A stretch of 64,000 nucleotides of DNA. It comes from Ardenticatenales bacterium (GTDB lineage: Bacteria > Chloroflexota > Anaerolineae > Promineifilales > Promineifilaceae). A model generated the notes under the pieces. The model had not been told where the DNA came from and ran no database searches. It was given only the letters and a program-made list of their open reading frames with translations. The position numbers and the translations under genes are program-made. Shown here piece by piece: positions 1-8,988 of the stretch. The DNA lies in the NCBI GenBank assembly GCA_020634515.1, contig JACKBL010000010.1:1-64000 (forward strand), in the 5' to 3' direction. Position 1 is the stretch's first letter. Every line of letters begins with the position of its first letter.

Positions 1-737
1 TAAGCAGCTTCGTAGTCTTGTCGTTGATAGGCGACCATTCCCAGACTATAAACGGTTTTGCCGGCAGCATACCACCCAAATAGCGCCCGATTGACATCAG
101 AAGTTGGCGAAATCTCCCGTGGACCACCATCGCCAACCAACTCCTGTACCGCCTCCTTAACCGCTTCGACATCCGGCAGAGGGGTCATTTCTGTTTTTTG
201 CACGGCCAGACTTTGCCGATACCAGTCTTCCGCTATTGCGTATTTGCCGATATTTTGATTGAGCAAGCCCAACTGGTGCATCACGACACCAACAGAATGA
301 TCGTCTTTCACCATTTGCCAGTGGTGCAAAAGTTCATGATAAATTGCTTCCGCCGTCTCCCAATCTCCCATATCCAATTTCATATTGGCGTAATGTTGTC
401 GAAACGTTTGGACAGCATCCTCATCTTGCGCATTCTGCGCGGCGACGATCATTTGCGGCAAAAGATCGTTCAAAATTGACCAATATCCTCGGACACGCAA
501 GTAGCCTTTGGTTGGGTCGCAAACGCTCCAACCAAAACGGACAACGTGTTGCCAAAGGGAACAAGATACAGCATTGTCGATAGCGGATAGGATATTATGA
601 TGTTCTTCTTCCAGGATACTGTAGTCTTCATCGATTGCTCGCGGATACGTCTCCGCATACGCCAAGTAGTAGGTAAAGTGGTCGGGAATCTTATCTGCGT
701 AATAAGCCGGCCAAGATTCATCTTCTATTTCAGGCAT
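1..737 (-). CDS. TPR-repeat protein, C-terminus cut by window edge
   Basis: This open frame starts at ATG 737-735 on the minus strand and runs off the left edge, so only about 245 residues are visible. It begins MPEIEDESWPAYYADKIPDH and contains helical TPR-like repeats (for example around DWETAEAIYHELLHHW and YAIAEDWYRQSLAVQ). The start codon lies two bases after the TAA stop of the NB-ARC gene at 740-2254, so the two are almost certainly co-transcribed and translationally linked. By analogy with the fused protein at 2775-5330, this is the separate TPR sensor arm of the NB-ARC protein upstream. It probably binds a partner or signal in the cytoplasm. The partner is unknown. Confidence 0.8.
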   Translation of the reverse strand, partial: MPEIEDESWPAYYADKIPDHFTYYLAYAETYPRAIDEDYSILEEEHHNILSAIDNAVSCSLWQHVVRFGWSVCDPTKGYLRVRGYWSILNDLLPQMIVAAQNAQDEDAVQTFRQHYANMKLDMGDWETAEAIYHELLHHWQMVKDDHSVGVVMHQLGLLNQNIGKYAIAEDWYRQSLAVQKTEMTPLPDVEAVKEAVQELVGDGGPREISPTSDVNRALFGWYAAGKTVYSLGMVAYQRQDYEAA

Positions 738-739
738 CG

Positions 740-2254
740 TTATCCCCATTTTTTAACAATGTCAGAAAGAACGAAGTAGTGGGTGAGTTGATGAATCGTG
801 TACCGTTTTTCCCGTAGTCCCTGGGAAGGGTCGACGAGAGACATGAAGATGAGGTTTTTAAGTGCCGGCATAAACTGCCCCTCATCCACCTTGCTCACTA
901 TTTGAATCGCCGTGCGCGTTCCCCCGATTTTTACAGAGAAGACGGACATAGTGACAAGGACTTTTCGCGCCGCCAGAGAGAGCAAATCCCAGGAATGCTT
1001 GAAAACAAACCGGTAAAATTCCCGATCTGGTTCTTCAAATCTCGCGTCGACCAAGATCTGCAAGACGTCATCCATTGACGTATAAAAAATCTGCCCGACC
1101 ACCAGTTTCATTGCCAGTGGCGCTCCCCCGGTAACGTTATGAATTTGCTCTAACGTCCTTTCGCCAGCGTGAAAAACGGCATCGATTCCTTTTAGTTTGC
1201 TTTCCGCGCGTAAAAAAAGAAGGCCTTCATCCAGAGGGAAACCGCCCAGGCGGACGGGAGTGACAAGTGGATGTGGAATAAAGTGGCGACTGGTAATCAG
1301 CAGTTGGCTTTGCCCCCTGATCTCCAGCACGTCGTCAAGGAGTTGAGCGGCGTTTTCAACCGTCTCCAGGTTATCCAATACGATAAGTACGGGCGTCTGT
1401 GAAAGCAGATATTTGACGGCGCTCAGCTTTTGCGTAAAGGGCATCTGCGGGATGTCGAGTTGACCACATTGTCGGCCAATATCGCTGAGAAGCTGGTCAA
1501 AACTGTAATCAGATACTTCGATTTTCTCGATACCTGTATCTACGAATCTTTCGGTCTTGGCGCTTGTCCAAACCACAAACTCGAATAAACCTTTTTTCAG
1601 AGCCTGTTCCACTGCTTCCCGCGCCAGGGCCGTTTTGCCAATACCGCCTAAGCCGACGATGTATAATGCCGGCATCTTCTGCCTCGCTTCAAATCCCGTA
1701 AACAACCGCGCCAGTTCTCTTTCGCGCCCAATGAGTTGCGGGTAGATTTTTGCCGGCAATTGCAGCAACGGCTCGTGAGGAGTTACCTTTTCGTCAATTA
1801 ACCGGTCTATTCCCCTGTCAGCAACTGTAACGTCGTTTCGCCAGAAGGCTGAAGTTTTCGTTGGTTCTAAAGGATTACCAGGCTTCTCAAATGCCGGCAC
1901 GTCTACCCCAACCCAAGACTCACTTATCCGTCCGATTTCCTCGTCATTCAGTCGCCGATAGCCGCCGGTAGCCAGCAGGCGATTGGCTTCTAATAAGGTG
2001 GCAATACCACCGCATTTGACAAGTACCTGGACCAAACCCACCAGCACGTCACGCTTATCGTGCCGTATCGTCTCCTCCCCCCGCTCCCAATTGCTAATAC
2101 GCACATCTGAATAGCCAGGAACCCCGGCCACGACGTCCAGCAATTCCGCCAGCCGCTCCTGAGTAAGATGCCCTCCCCTATCAGGATCCGTGCAATTGCG
2201 CCGACATCGCCACAATAACTGTCCAAAAGGAGGGCGTTTTATTTCCTCCACCAT
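740..2254 (-). CDS. XRE-HTH / NB-ARC STAND ATPase
   Basis: A 504-residue STAND-type signalling ATPase. Residues about 5-100 hold an XRE-like helix-turn-helix (LTQERLAELL ... ISNWERGE). The NTPase has Walker A GLGGIGKT at 201-208, Walker B VLIVLDN at about 289-295, a TSRH sensor-like motif near 321 and GGAPL at 376-380. The end of the protein resembles the winged-helix part of NB-ARC proteins (KRYTIHQLTHYFVL). It has no TPR arm of its own; the arm is in the next gene, which starts at 737. Family knowledge: such proteins switch from an ADP-bound closed state to an ATP-bound oligomer on sensing a ligand. The HTH suggests DNA binding and transcription control, but the target is unknown. Confidence 0.85.
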   Translation of the reverse strand: MVEEIKRPPFGQLLWRCRRNCTDPDRGGHLTQERLAELLDVVAGVPGYSDVRISNWERGEETIRHDKRDVLVGLVQVLVKCGGIATLLEANRLLATGGYRRLNDEEIGRISESWVGVDVPAFEKPGNPLEPTKTSAFWRNDVTVADRGIDRLIDEKVTPHEPLLQLPAKIYPQLIGRERELARLFTGFEARQKMPALYIVGLGGIGKTALAREAVEQALKKGLFEFVVWTSAKTERFVDTGIEKIEVSDYSFDQLLSDIGRQCGQLDIPQMPFTQKLSAVKYLLSQTPVLIVLDNLETVENAAQLLDDVLEIRGQSQLLITSRHFIPHPLVTPVRLGGFPLDEGLLFLRAESKLKGIDAVFHAGERTLEQIHNVTGGAPLAMKLVVGQIFYTSMDDVLQILVDARFEEPDREFYRFVFKHSWDLLSLAARKVLVTMSVFSVKIGGTRTAIQIVSKVDEGQFMPALKNLIFMSLVDPSQGLREKRYTIHQLTHYFVLSDIVKKWG

Positions 2255-2431
2255 CTTTATCCCTCAAATTAAAAGATTTCTTAAATCTACTTCTTGATTT
2301 TCTAAAGCGAATTTTCAATTTCCCGCATTCATTGCGCTCTGCTCCTGCTCTATATTGAGAAGCGTAACGCGCAACGGGAATGGCCATTCCTCCGCGCACT
2401 TTATCAACCACAAAGTGCAAACGAGGAAAAA

Positions 2432-2719
2432 ATGAAAACCCTTGACCAACTCATCACGTTCCTGCGGAACCACGTTCACCAGCTTCAGTACGCATGGTTG
2501 CTGTTCAGTCTGCTGCTCAGTTACCATAGCGATCCCACCATATTTATAATGACGCTGGTCGGCAAATTGCTGCTGCATCTGCCTCTTAGCCCACGACAGC
2601 GCAAGATCGCCATGGCCCTGTTATTCGTCACCGTCCTCCTGGTGCTGCTGGTAAGAATCGCGTTTGCCGATTGCGTACCGGCTGATGGGCACACCTGCAC
2701 TCTATCTATTGTCGGGTAA
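2432..2719 (+). CDS. Small membrane/exported protein with two-cysteine tail
   Basis: A 95-residue protein with two hydrophobic segments (about residues 18-50 and 59-78). It ends in a short polar tail, FADCVPADGHTCTLSIVG, with two cysteines. A GAGG ribosome site lies about six bases before the ATG. It is divergent from the XRE/NB-ARC gene at 2254 and convergent with the fusion gene ending at 2775, with a strong terminator right after it. The tail pattern A-[DE]-C-[VI]-P-A-x3-T-C recurs in the 49-residue gene at 5618, which sits in the equivalent place beside the next STAND gene. No known family was recognised. Export and a disulfide in the tail are inferences. Confidence 0.6.
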   Translation: MKTLDQLITFLRNHVHQLQYAWLLFSLLLSYHSDPTIFIMTLVGKLLLHLPLSPRQRKIAMALLFVTVLLVLLVRIAFADCVPADGHTCTLSIVG

Positions 2720-2744
2720 ACCAGGTTAATCGCCCGTTCTAAAG

Positions 2745-2776
2745 AAGAGGCTGGTTCGCCAGCCTCTTTTTCTTTT
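2745..2776 (+). terminator. Rho-independent terminator after the 95-aa gene
   Basis: A perfect 10-bp stem (AAGAGGCTGG at 2745-2754 with CCAGCCTCTT at 2759-2768) closes on a TTCG tetraloop and is followed by a T-rich run. It separates the plus-strand 95-residue gene from the convergent minus-strand gene that ends at 2775. Confidence 0.92.
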
Positions 2777-5330
2777 AACCATGCGATAGTTGACTTCTCG
2801 CGTCTTCTACTCTTTGCATTAACTTTCTGGCCCACAAATCGTTCGGATACTGCTGTAACAACACGGCGGCCTTGTCATAGACTTCTCTGGCATCCGCCGA
2901 CCGCTGCCGCGCGCGAAAAACATCTCCCAATGTTTTCAAGCTGTTAGCCAATTGCAGCATTTCTCCAGATGCCTGCCAGACTTCCGTCGCCTGACGGAGA
3001 AAAGCGGTGGCGTTTTCATAATCCTTCTCCATCAGGCAAACATTACCCAGATTGTTCAATGATATGCCAAGATAAAGGACATGCCCAATCCGACGTAAAA
3101 AGGCCAGGTCAATGGTTCGAAAAGCAGTTCCTGCCTGGGCGACATTCCCCATTTCAAAATGAATGGTCCCTTCGGACAAAGCGATCATGACCCTATCCAA
3201 TTCGCTATCTGTTCCTGTCAGGGCAGTCTTTGCCTCCGCAAAATAGCGTAGCGCCACCTCGGGGTCCCCGCGAGCTTGCCACGTATTGCCTAAATTGTTG
3301 AGCGTGCGGGCCAGTTCAACCGGCCGATTCAGTTTTCGCCAACGTTGGGCGGAGTCGCCGAGATATTTAACGGCCGCTTCATAATCCCCTTGCGCCCGCA
3401 CCGCCAGACCCAGGAGTTCCAGGCTGGAGGCTACTTCTTTTCCATGTGGTTCTTGTTGGGTAAAAATCGCCAACGCCTGCCCGGCCTGTTCCGCGGCAAC
3501 GGCGAAATTTCGCTGCCGATAGTAGACACGGCCTAGATTAGCAACCGTGTGACCTATGCCCGGTTCATCCTCCAGATGCATCGTTAACGACAACGCCTCC
3601 TGGTGGGCGACCATGGCATCTGGTAGTTGGTGCGCCAACTGGTACAACACGCCCAGCTGATTCAGCAACGCCGCCCGGACCACTCCCTCATTGGCGGAAA
3701 CAAGTTGCTTGAGCAAAGGTAGCCACTCGTGCCAATAGCCGCGCTGTTGACAAAAAGTAAGCAAACATCGCGCCAGGGCATGCCAGGAAGGTTTCACGGT
3801 TGTCCCGTGCGTCTCTGGCGGCAAACTCAAACTAGCCATGATTGCCTGATAGATATTGTATCGTTCTTCTGCCGGGAAATGCCATTCCGTCGCTGTAAAT
3901 TCGACCGTCAAGGTATGCCAATAGTGGAGGTTAGCGAGAATGTGTTTTGTATGCCACGCTTTATTTGCATCAGAATGGTACAACCGATTCCGCAAAAATT
4001 GGTATGTCAACTGATGAATGCCATAACGCCGTTCCTGAGTTGTACCGCGTGGTTCCAGTAATGATTTTTCAATCAATGTTGTAATGGTCGGCCAAAAATC
4101 CGTTTCCGCTAAGCCACTCACAGATTGTAACTGTTCTGGTTGGGCGCCAATCTGTGCCACGAGCAACATCGTCATCAGCAATTGCTGCTCATTTTCCGTC
4201 AGCGACTGCCAGAGACGCAGGTAGATATTCTCATAAAGATGCGTTATTTGTCCTTGCTGATCGCGTTGCCAACCATCTAGTAGCCAGGCCCATGAGTAAT
4301 TCAAGGCAAGTCTGGTCGCCAATCGCAACGCGAGCGGATGTCCACCTATCACCTGGTAAATGCCTACCAATACATTCTCTGTTTCTGGGGTCAGCACATT
4401 TGCGCCACTCATGCCGGCATAATAACGCAGCAACTCCAATGCATCTTTCTGTGTCAAAGCCCTCATTGCATGGAGATAGGCATTAGCCTCTGGCGGCGGC
4501 TGCGTACGCGCAGTTACCAGGAACCTTGAAGTCCCACTCAGAAATTGCAACCGATCGTAGAAGCCAGCGCTACTCGTGACTGAAGGCAAGTCGTCTAATA
4601 CCAGCAAATGCGGTTGCGAGTTAAGGATATAACGAACTTGTGCAAGATATCGCCGGGGATCACCTGGGGTAGGCGATTCAGGGATTAGGGCATTAAGCAG
4701 CAATGCCGGCAGCAACGAAACAGCCTCATCTGGTTCCATGTGGGCAGGAAATACCCCGGATGCCAACCAGATAACCTGCGTAAACCTATCTCCTGCTGTT
4801 AATCGGCGGGCCACGGTATCCGCCAAAGCCGTTTTCCCCATTCCCCCTAATCCATAAATACACACAACCCCTGGCCCCTGTGCCGAAATCAGTTGCTCCT
4901 GGAGCGCCTGAACAATGACCTCCTGTCCCACAAACCGCGTATATGTCGGAGGTGGCAGAGCGTTCTCAACGGAAACGAAATTCGACGTTACCCAACTCTC
5001 CTCCCCCCATCGCGCGTCGATATCCTTCCGTTCCGCCGCATCCAATGGGCGGTAATTACCAACTCCCAGCCATTGGGAGGTCTCATTAACTGACAGGACA
5101 CCTCCATATTCATACAACACTTTGATCAAAGCAATTAACGTTGCTCGATCATCCTTGTGGATCTGATACCGACCTCGCTCCCAATTACTAATAGTCGCTC
5201 CCGACAAACTATCCATCCCTAAACGCTCCGCCAAAAGATGCGCCAGTCGTTCCTGACTCAGCGGGCGACCTGTTCCGATCTCTCGCGCACGTTGGCGAAA
5301 GTAACGAAGCGTTGACCCGAATTTACTCAT
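2775..5330 (-). CDS. XRE-HTH / NB-ARC / TPR fusion STAND protein
   Basis: An 851-residue STAND regulator that carries in one chain what its two neighbours split over two genes. Residues 1-85 are an XRE-type HTH (LSQERLAHLL ... ISNWERGRYQ). The NB-ARC ATPase has Walker A GLGGMGKT at 160-167, Walker B LLVLDDL at about 242-248 and GGHPLAL further on. From about 480 to the end there are repeated TPR helices (for example LNQLGVLYQLAHQLPDAMVA and LNNLGNTWQARGDPEVALRY). The TPR part resembles the separate TPR protein at 5864-7051: both share a YW-x-[DE]-W-[IL]-P segment and an LGNT[WY] repeat. The likely role is a cytoplasmic signal sensor controlling transcription. Ligand and target are unknown. 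Confidence 0.88.
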   Translation of the reverse strand: MSKFGSTLRYFRQRAREIGTGRPLSQERLAHLLAERLGMDSLSGATISNWERGRYQIHKDDRATLIALIKVLYEYGGVLSVNETSQWLGVGNYRPLDAAERKDIDARWGEESWVTSNFVSVENALPPPTYTRFVGQEVIVQALQEQLISAQGPGVVCIYGLGGMGKTALADTVARRLTAGDRFTQVIWLASGVFPAHMEPDEAVSLLPALLLNALIPESPTPGDPRRYLAQVRYILNSQPHLLVLDDLPSVTSSAGFYDRLQFLSGTSRFLVTARTQPPPEANAYLHAMRALTQKDALELLRYYAGMSGANVLTPETENVLVGIYQVIGGHPLALRLATRLALNYSWAWLLDGWQRDQQGQITHLYENIYLRLWQSLTENEQQLLMTMLLVAQIGAQPEQLQSVSGLAETDFWPTITTLIEKSLLEPRGTTQERRYGIHQLTYQFLRNRLYHSDANKAWHTKHILANLHYWHTLTVEFTATEWHFPAEERYNIYQAIMASLSLPPETHGTTVKPSWHALARCLLTFCQQRGYWHEWLPLLKQLVSANEGVVRAALLNQLGVLYQLAHQLPDAMVAHQEALSLTMHLEDEPGIGHTVANLGRVYYRQRNFAVAAEQAGQALAIFTQQEPHGKEVASSLELLGLAVRAQGDYEAAVKYLGDSAQRWRKLNRPVELARTLNNLGNTWQARGDPEVALRYFAEAKTALTGTDSELDRVMIALSEGTIHFEMGNVAQAGTAFRTIDLAFLRRIGHVLYLGISLNNLGNVCLMEKDYENATAFLRQATEVWQASGEMLQLANSLKTLGDVFRARQRSADAREVYDKAAVLLQQYPNDLWARKLMQRVEDARSQLSHG

Positions 5331-5617
5331 AAAGATTCTATCCCACTATGCGAGAGCATCTTAAGCATACCTCAAGATTTCTTAAGCGCTTGTCTCTTCT
5401 TTGATCACTCCCTCTACCCTAACATGAAGACAGTCATGACTAATTGTCTAAGTTAACCACATTTGTTGATCAGCAGAATCCCACACCGCCAGGTCAGCAA
5501 TGGGAATTAGCTTAGACCACAACAATAAATCGCTCACTTGAGTGCCTTGCAAGGGAATCACCCCGGTGATTCTGACCGGTCACATTCGATGAGCCTTCAC
5601 CCTGATGGAGGTCATCA

Positions 5618-5767
5618 ATGGTACTCAAGCAAGTTCGCAACGTTCGTCGCAATCTGGTTCTGGCCGCCGTGGCCCTCGCGCTCTCCTTAGGTCTGGCCTT
5701 CGGCCCCGTCACCGGACACGCCAGCGCCGAATGCATCCCGGCAAACCCTGCCACATGCCCCGGCTAA
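5618..5767 (+). CDS. Very small secreted two-cysteine peptide
   Basis: A 49-codon gene with a GGAGG ribosome site six bases before the ATG at 5618. The N-terminus is basic (KQVRNVRRN), followed by a hydrophobic stretch and an ASA-type signal-peptidase site. The predicted mature peptide would be only about twelve residues, ECIPANPATCPG, with two cysteines. Its tail matches that of the 95-residue gene at 2432 (AECIPANPATC against ADCVPADGHTC). It is divergent from the XRE-NB-ARC-TPR gene (start 5330) and followed by a bidirectional terminator. Possible roles are an exported signal peptide or a ligand linked to the STAND protein; neither is shown. The good ribosome site, signal peptide and related neighbour make it more than a chance frame. 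Confidence 0.62.
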   Translation: MVLKQVRNVRRNLVLAAVALALSLGLAFGPVTGHASAECIPANPATCPG

Positions 5768-5821
5768 TAATACAATGACCCGACCTGCTCCGGCAGTCAG
5801 GTCCACATCGGCTCGATGATA

Positions 5822-5853
5822 AAAAGCCTGGCGGCGGTGTCCACCAGGCTTTT
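5822..5853. terminator. Bidirectional terminator between convergent genes
   Basis: A perfect stem AAAAGCCTGG (5822-5831) with CCAGGCTTTT (5844-5853) around a 12-base loop. It has an A run on one side and a T run on the other, so it can end transcripts from the 49-aa gene and from the minus-strand TPR gene that stops at 5864. Confidence 0.9.
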
Positions 5854-5863
5854 AATCTATTGA

Positions 5864-7051
5864 CTATTCGTCCAGCAGCCGCCGTCGCCGATCCCGGAAA
5901 CGAGGGAGTATATATTGTCCGATTGCCGTTTCCGCCACCTGTTCCAGGTTCTCAATGGCCTGATTGTACAGGTTAACCGCGGCCACCCTGTCCCCTCTCG
6001 CCACCAGTACGCCCGCCAATGTACCCTGCGCATTTCCCAACTGCCCCGGATCGTCCATCCGCTCGTACAGGGCTATGGCGTCGCGCAGCGCCGCTTCCGC
6101 CTCGTCCAACTGCTCCAGTTTCAGCAGCACCGTGCCCATATTGACCAGCCAATTGCCCTGCAGCGACCAATTCTCTGTTTGTTGCAAGTAAAGCGTGTTC
6201 ACGCGGCGGAACACCTGCTCCGCTTCATTCGGTCGCTCCAGCGAATCATACAACGTACCGAGAGCCAGATACAGATTCGTCTTGTCCATCTCGCTATTGG
6301 TATTGGACAACCGCTCGTCCGCCTCCTGCATACAGGCCAGCGCCTTCTCCAGTTCCCCTTGGTACCAATACGTGTTCCCCAACACAACCAGAATCCGGGT
6401 TGCATCCAACGGTCTCCGCGCGCGCCGCCACATGGCTACAGCCAGGGTCAGCCGTTCTTGAGCCACGGCAAAATCCGCGCGCGCCTGCGCCACCGTGCCC
6501 AGTATATCATAGGCTCCGGCCACCCACTTTGGAGCCGCCTCAAGTTGTTGGAAAATACGTAGGGCCTCAAGGCCATGTTCCTCGGCGGCGGCGTAGTTGC
6601 GCTGTTCATAATCCACGTGGGCCAATTCCAAGAGAGCTTCCGCCCTGGCCTGTTCATCTCGCGCCGATGTCGCTATCGTCAACGCGCGCCGGTGCTCCGC
6701 CCGCGCCGCCGCAAAATCATGGCTGCGGCGATAAAGCTGACCCAGGCGGTTGCGTAGTTTCGCCTCCATCCACGGGTGTGGTTTCCGCTCCTGGCGCAGC
6801 GCCAGGTTCATGACGGGAATCCAGTCTTGCCAGTAGCTGCCGTTGTCCACCAGGTCAAAAAGCTGCAATGCCAGTTCCGTCGCCTGCTCGCTTGTCTGCA
6901 ACACGCCCAGCCCATAGCGTACCGCCTGGTACAGGTTCTCGCGTTCCTGTTCCAGTTCATCCATGCGGTTCTCCGCAGCGTCGCTTACTCGTCTCCCCCA
7001 ATAGAGCAAATTGGCTTGAATGCCGCGCACAAAATGGGGATTGGGATTCAT
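5864..7051 (-). CDS. TPR-repeat partner of the NB-ARC protein
   Basis: A protein of 395 residues made almost wholly of TPR helices (LRNRLGQLYRRSHDFAAARAE, ILVVLGNTYWYQGELEKALA, LVNMGTVLLKLEQLDEAEAA and others). A longer frame opens six codons upstream, but the start chosen here is MNPNPHFVRG at 7051: its ATG overlaps the upstream TGA as ATGA and a GGAGG site lies four bases before it. That is a classic translational coupling signal, so the NB-ARC protein and this TPR protein should be made together. The repeats align by eye with the C-terminal half of the fused protein at 2775-5330. The likely role is the sensor or partner-binding arm of the NB-ARC ATPase. No enzymatic motif is seen. Confidence 0.85.
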   Translation of the reverse strand: MNPNPHFVRGIQANLLYWGRRVSDAAENRMDELEQERENLYQAVRYGLGVLQTSEQATELALQLFDLVDNGSYWQDWIPVMNLALRQERKPHPWMEAKLRNRLGQLYRRSHDFAAARAEHRRALTIATSARDEQARAEALLELAHVDYEQRNYAAAEEHGLEALRIFQQLEAAPKWVAGAYDILGTVAQARADFAVAQERLTLAVAMWRRARRPLDATRILVVLGNTYWYQGELEKALACMQEADERLSNTNSEMDKTNLYLALGTLYDSLERPNEAEQVFRRVNTLYLQQTENWSLQGNWLVNMGTVLLKLEQLDEAEAALRDAIALYERMDDPGQLGNAQGTLAGVLVARGDRVAAVNLYNQAIENLEQVAETAIGQYILPRFRDRRRRLLDE

Positions 7052-8460
7052 ATCGCCTCCATTTCCCACTGATTGACAATGTCATTCAAGAATGTCTCCG
7101 TGAGCCGATGAATGCCATAACGCTGCTGCTTGAACGTGCCCCGCGCTTCCAGGAGATTGCGTTTTGTCAGCTCGTCAACGGCCCGGCGCAGGCGTTCCGG
7201 CGACAGCTTACTTACCTCCTGCAATTGGGTCAGTGCGCCGCCGGTGGCGCGAGACACCAGGGGCATGATTTGTAGCAATGTCTGAGCGTCCTCGGACAAG
7301 GCGTTCCAGGCGCTCTGGTAGATGCGGCGATACATTTGGTCTGTCTGGTCTATATGCCCGTGGGCGAGATCGTCAAGTATGATGGCGAGGGAGAAACGAT
7401 CCGCCAGGCCTACAACCAGCTTCAGCGCCAGAGGGTTGCCACCGGTCACTCCATAAATGAGATCCATGTCTGCCCGCGTCACCGCGCGCAATTGCTCCAA
7501 CCCACTGCACTCTGCGTGAAAACGCAGCAGGGCCGCCGCATCCGTCAGACTCAACTCGGTCAGGGGTTGGCAGAATATGGTCTGCTCACCCTGGGGACGA
7601 CTACGGGTGGTGAGTAGGAATTTCGACGGTTCGGCAAGCTGCCGCAACCGGGGTAGCAAGTAGCTTACGTCGGCTTCTTCCTCCAGGTTGTCGATGATAA
7701 CGAGGGATGGCTCTTCTTTGAGGCGGGCGCGGACGAGAGACTCTCGTTCGGCGGGCATCGTCTTATTCGAGTCGTTGAGTTGCATCTGACGCACAAGCTC
7801 GTGGAGCGCCTGGTCATACGCCAGCTTAGGCATGGCCCTGGCTCCACTCATGCTGTGAACTTCGTGCCGCACCCAGTAGACGCGCTGAAAACGCAGCGCG
7901 CGCAGCGCCCGCCGCGTGACACTGTCGGCAAGGGCTGTTTTGCCAATGCCGCCGATCCCGGATGCGGCCAGGAGCCAGGCTCCATCGGTACGCAGCAATT
8001 GCTGCAACAATCGCTCCTGGGCATCGTCGAAGCCAAAGAGCTGTTCGTAGCTGGCTGGCGGCAGGTTGGCTTCCAGTGAGCGGGAGAGCAGGTAGCGCAT
8101 CGCGGCCTCCCTCTCGCAAAGAATGGCCGTTAGCTGCTTGATGCCGGCAGATTGCACCCGACTGACCGCAAATTCCCCTATTTCCGTCTCATGGCCCACG
8201 GCCACCAGCGTTTTCCCCTGTACAAAACGGCTGAAAAGCACTTTGGCGGCCAGTTCGTCCTGTGCCTCCAGCGCCTCCAGGCAATCCAGCAAAAGTTGTT
8301 TTATCGCTTCATGTGGGGATAACGTGGATTCCGCGAGCATGTCTTGCATCAAATAGAGGGATAATAGCTGCCGCTCCACCTCCGGCTTGTTCCAATGACG
8401 AAGCGCCTGGTGAACGGCTGTTTTCAACTCTTCTTCCTGCAATTTCGTGAATGGTCTCAT
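7048..8460 (-). CDS. NB-ARC STAND ATPase with sigma4-like N-terminal HTH
   Basis: A protein of 470 residues. A longer frame starts at 8481, but GAGGAGG followed by six bases and ATGAGACCATTC favours the start at 8460. Residues about 70-115 (VLFSRFVQGKTLVAVGHETE onwards) look like a sigma region 4-type helix-turn-helix rather than the XRE domain of the two sister proteins. The NB-ARC ATPase has Walker A GIGGIGKT at about 168-175, a Walker B stretch LVIIDNLEEE, TTRS and GGNPLALKL. The C-terminus (QQRYGIHRLTETFLNDIVNQ) matches the same place in the other two STAND proteins. The TPR arm is the next gene, coupled by ATGA at 7051-7048. The role is inferred to be signal-dependent transcription control. 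Confidence 0.85.
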   Translation of the reverse strand: MRPFTKLQEEELKTAVHQALRHWNKPEVERQLLSLYLMQDMLAESTLSPHEAIKQLLLDCLEALEAQDELAAKVLFSRFVQGKTLVAVGHETEIGEFAVSRVQSAGIKQLTAILCEREAAMRYLLSRSLEANLPPASYEQLFGFDDAQERLLQQLLRTDGAWLLAASGIGGIGKTALADSVTRRALRALRFQRVYWVRHEVHSMSGARAMPKLAYDQALHELVRQMQLNDSNKTMPAERESLVRARLKEEPSLVIIDNLEEEADVSYLLPRLRQLAEPSKFLLTTRSRPQGEQTIFCQPLTELSLTDAAALLRFHAECSGLEQLRAVTRADMDLIYGVTGGNPLALKLVVGLADRFSLAIILDDLAHGHIDQTDQMYRRIYQSAWNALSEDAQTLLQIMPLVSRATGGALTQLQEVSKLSPERLRRAVDELTKRNLLEARGTFKQQRYGIHRLTETFLNDIVNQWEMEAI

Positions 8461-8924
8461 AGCATTCCTCCTCATATCCATCCTAATCTATATCATCCCT
8501 TACCCAATTATAGCAACGACAAAATAACGTGTAGCGTGCCGTTTATCAACAGGAGTGATAAATAACGCACGAAATAACCGCTAACAAGAGAAAGGGGTTG
8601 TTTTGAGCTTATTTCACGAACTATTCCGCAGCAAAGTTGCGATGTTTCTGCAATGGGGGCGATGATATTGCACAGTTTAAGTCAATTTAGGTCAAAACAC
8701 AAACAGTTTCATCGCCAACCCTAAATGACTCGCTTAACAAGATACTTCGGGTGTGAAATTGAGCTTCCGGGAAGGTTTGTGGGACCTTGTACACCAGAGG
8801 CTGAATAGTTACGCCCACATTTCCTACGGCAATGGCCGAAGACGTCTCGGGCAGGCACGCGATGCGGTCGTCATTTGGGGGTGCCGTGGTGAGGGATGAG
8901 AGAGGAACAGGCGAATAGACAAGC
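8461..8924. other. Intergenic region upstream of the third STAND gene
   Basis: About 460 bases without a supported gene. The part next to 8460 is A+T rich and probably holds the promoter of the STAND/TPR pair. One minus-strand frame (8687-8926) has only a TTG start inside the terminator stem and no ribosome site. A 20-codon plus-strand frame near 8603 starts with TTG after AAAGGGG but has no supporting context. I see no repeat here. Confidence 0.5.
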
Positions 8925-8954
8925 AAAGGGCCGAGGGAAATCCCTCGGCCTTTT
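8925..8954. terminator. Terminator downstream of membrane-protein gene
   Basis: A perfect stem GGCCGAGGGA (8929-8938) with TCCCTCGGCC (8941-8950), flanked by AAA on the left and TTTT on the right. It lies 35 bases past the end of the minus-strand gene that stops at 8989 and should end that transcript. Confidence 0.85.
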
Positions 8955-8988
8955 GGTTATGGGGTAGACGGTTGCCGGCAGGGGTGAT

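Noticed and set aside
5915..6813. Plus-strand frames of 88 to 215 codons opposite the TPR gene
   Set aside because: They are antisense shadows of the TPR repeats with no start signals and Arg/Leu/His-rich composition.
8687..8926. 79-codon minus-strand frame upstream of the third STAND gene
   Set aside because: It would start with TTG inside the terminator stem, has no ribosome site and no recognisable features.
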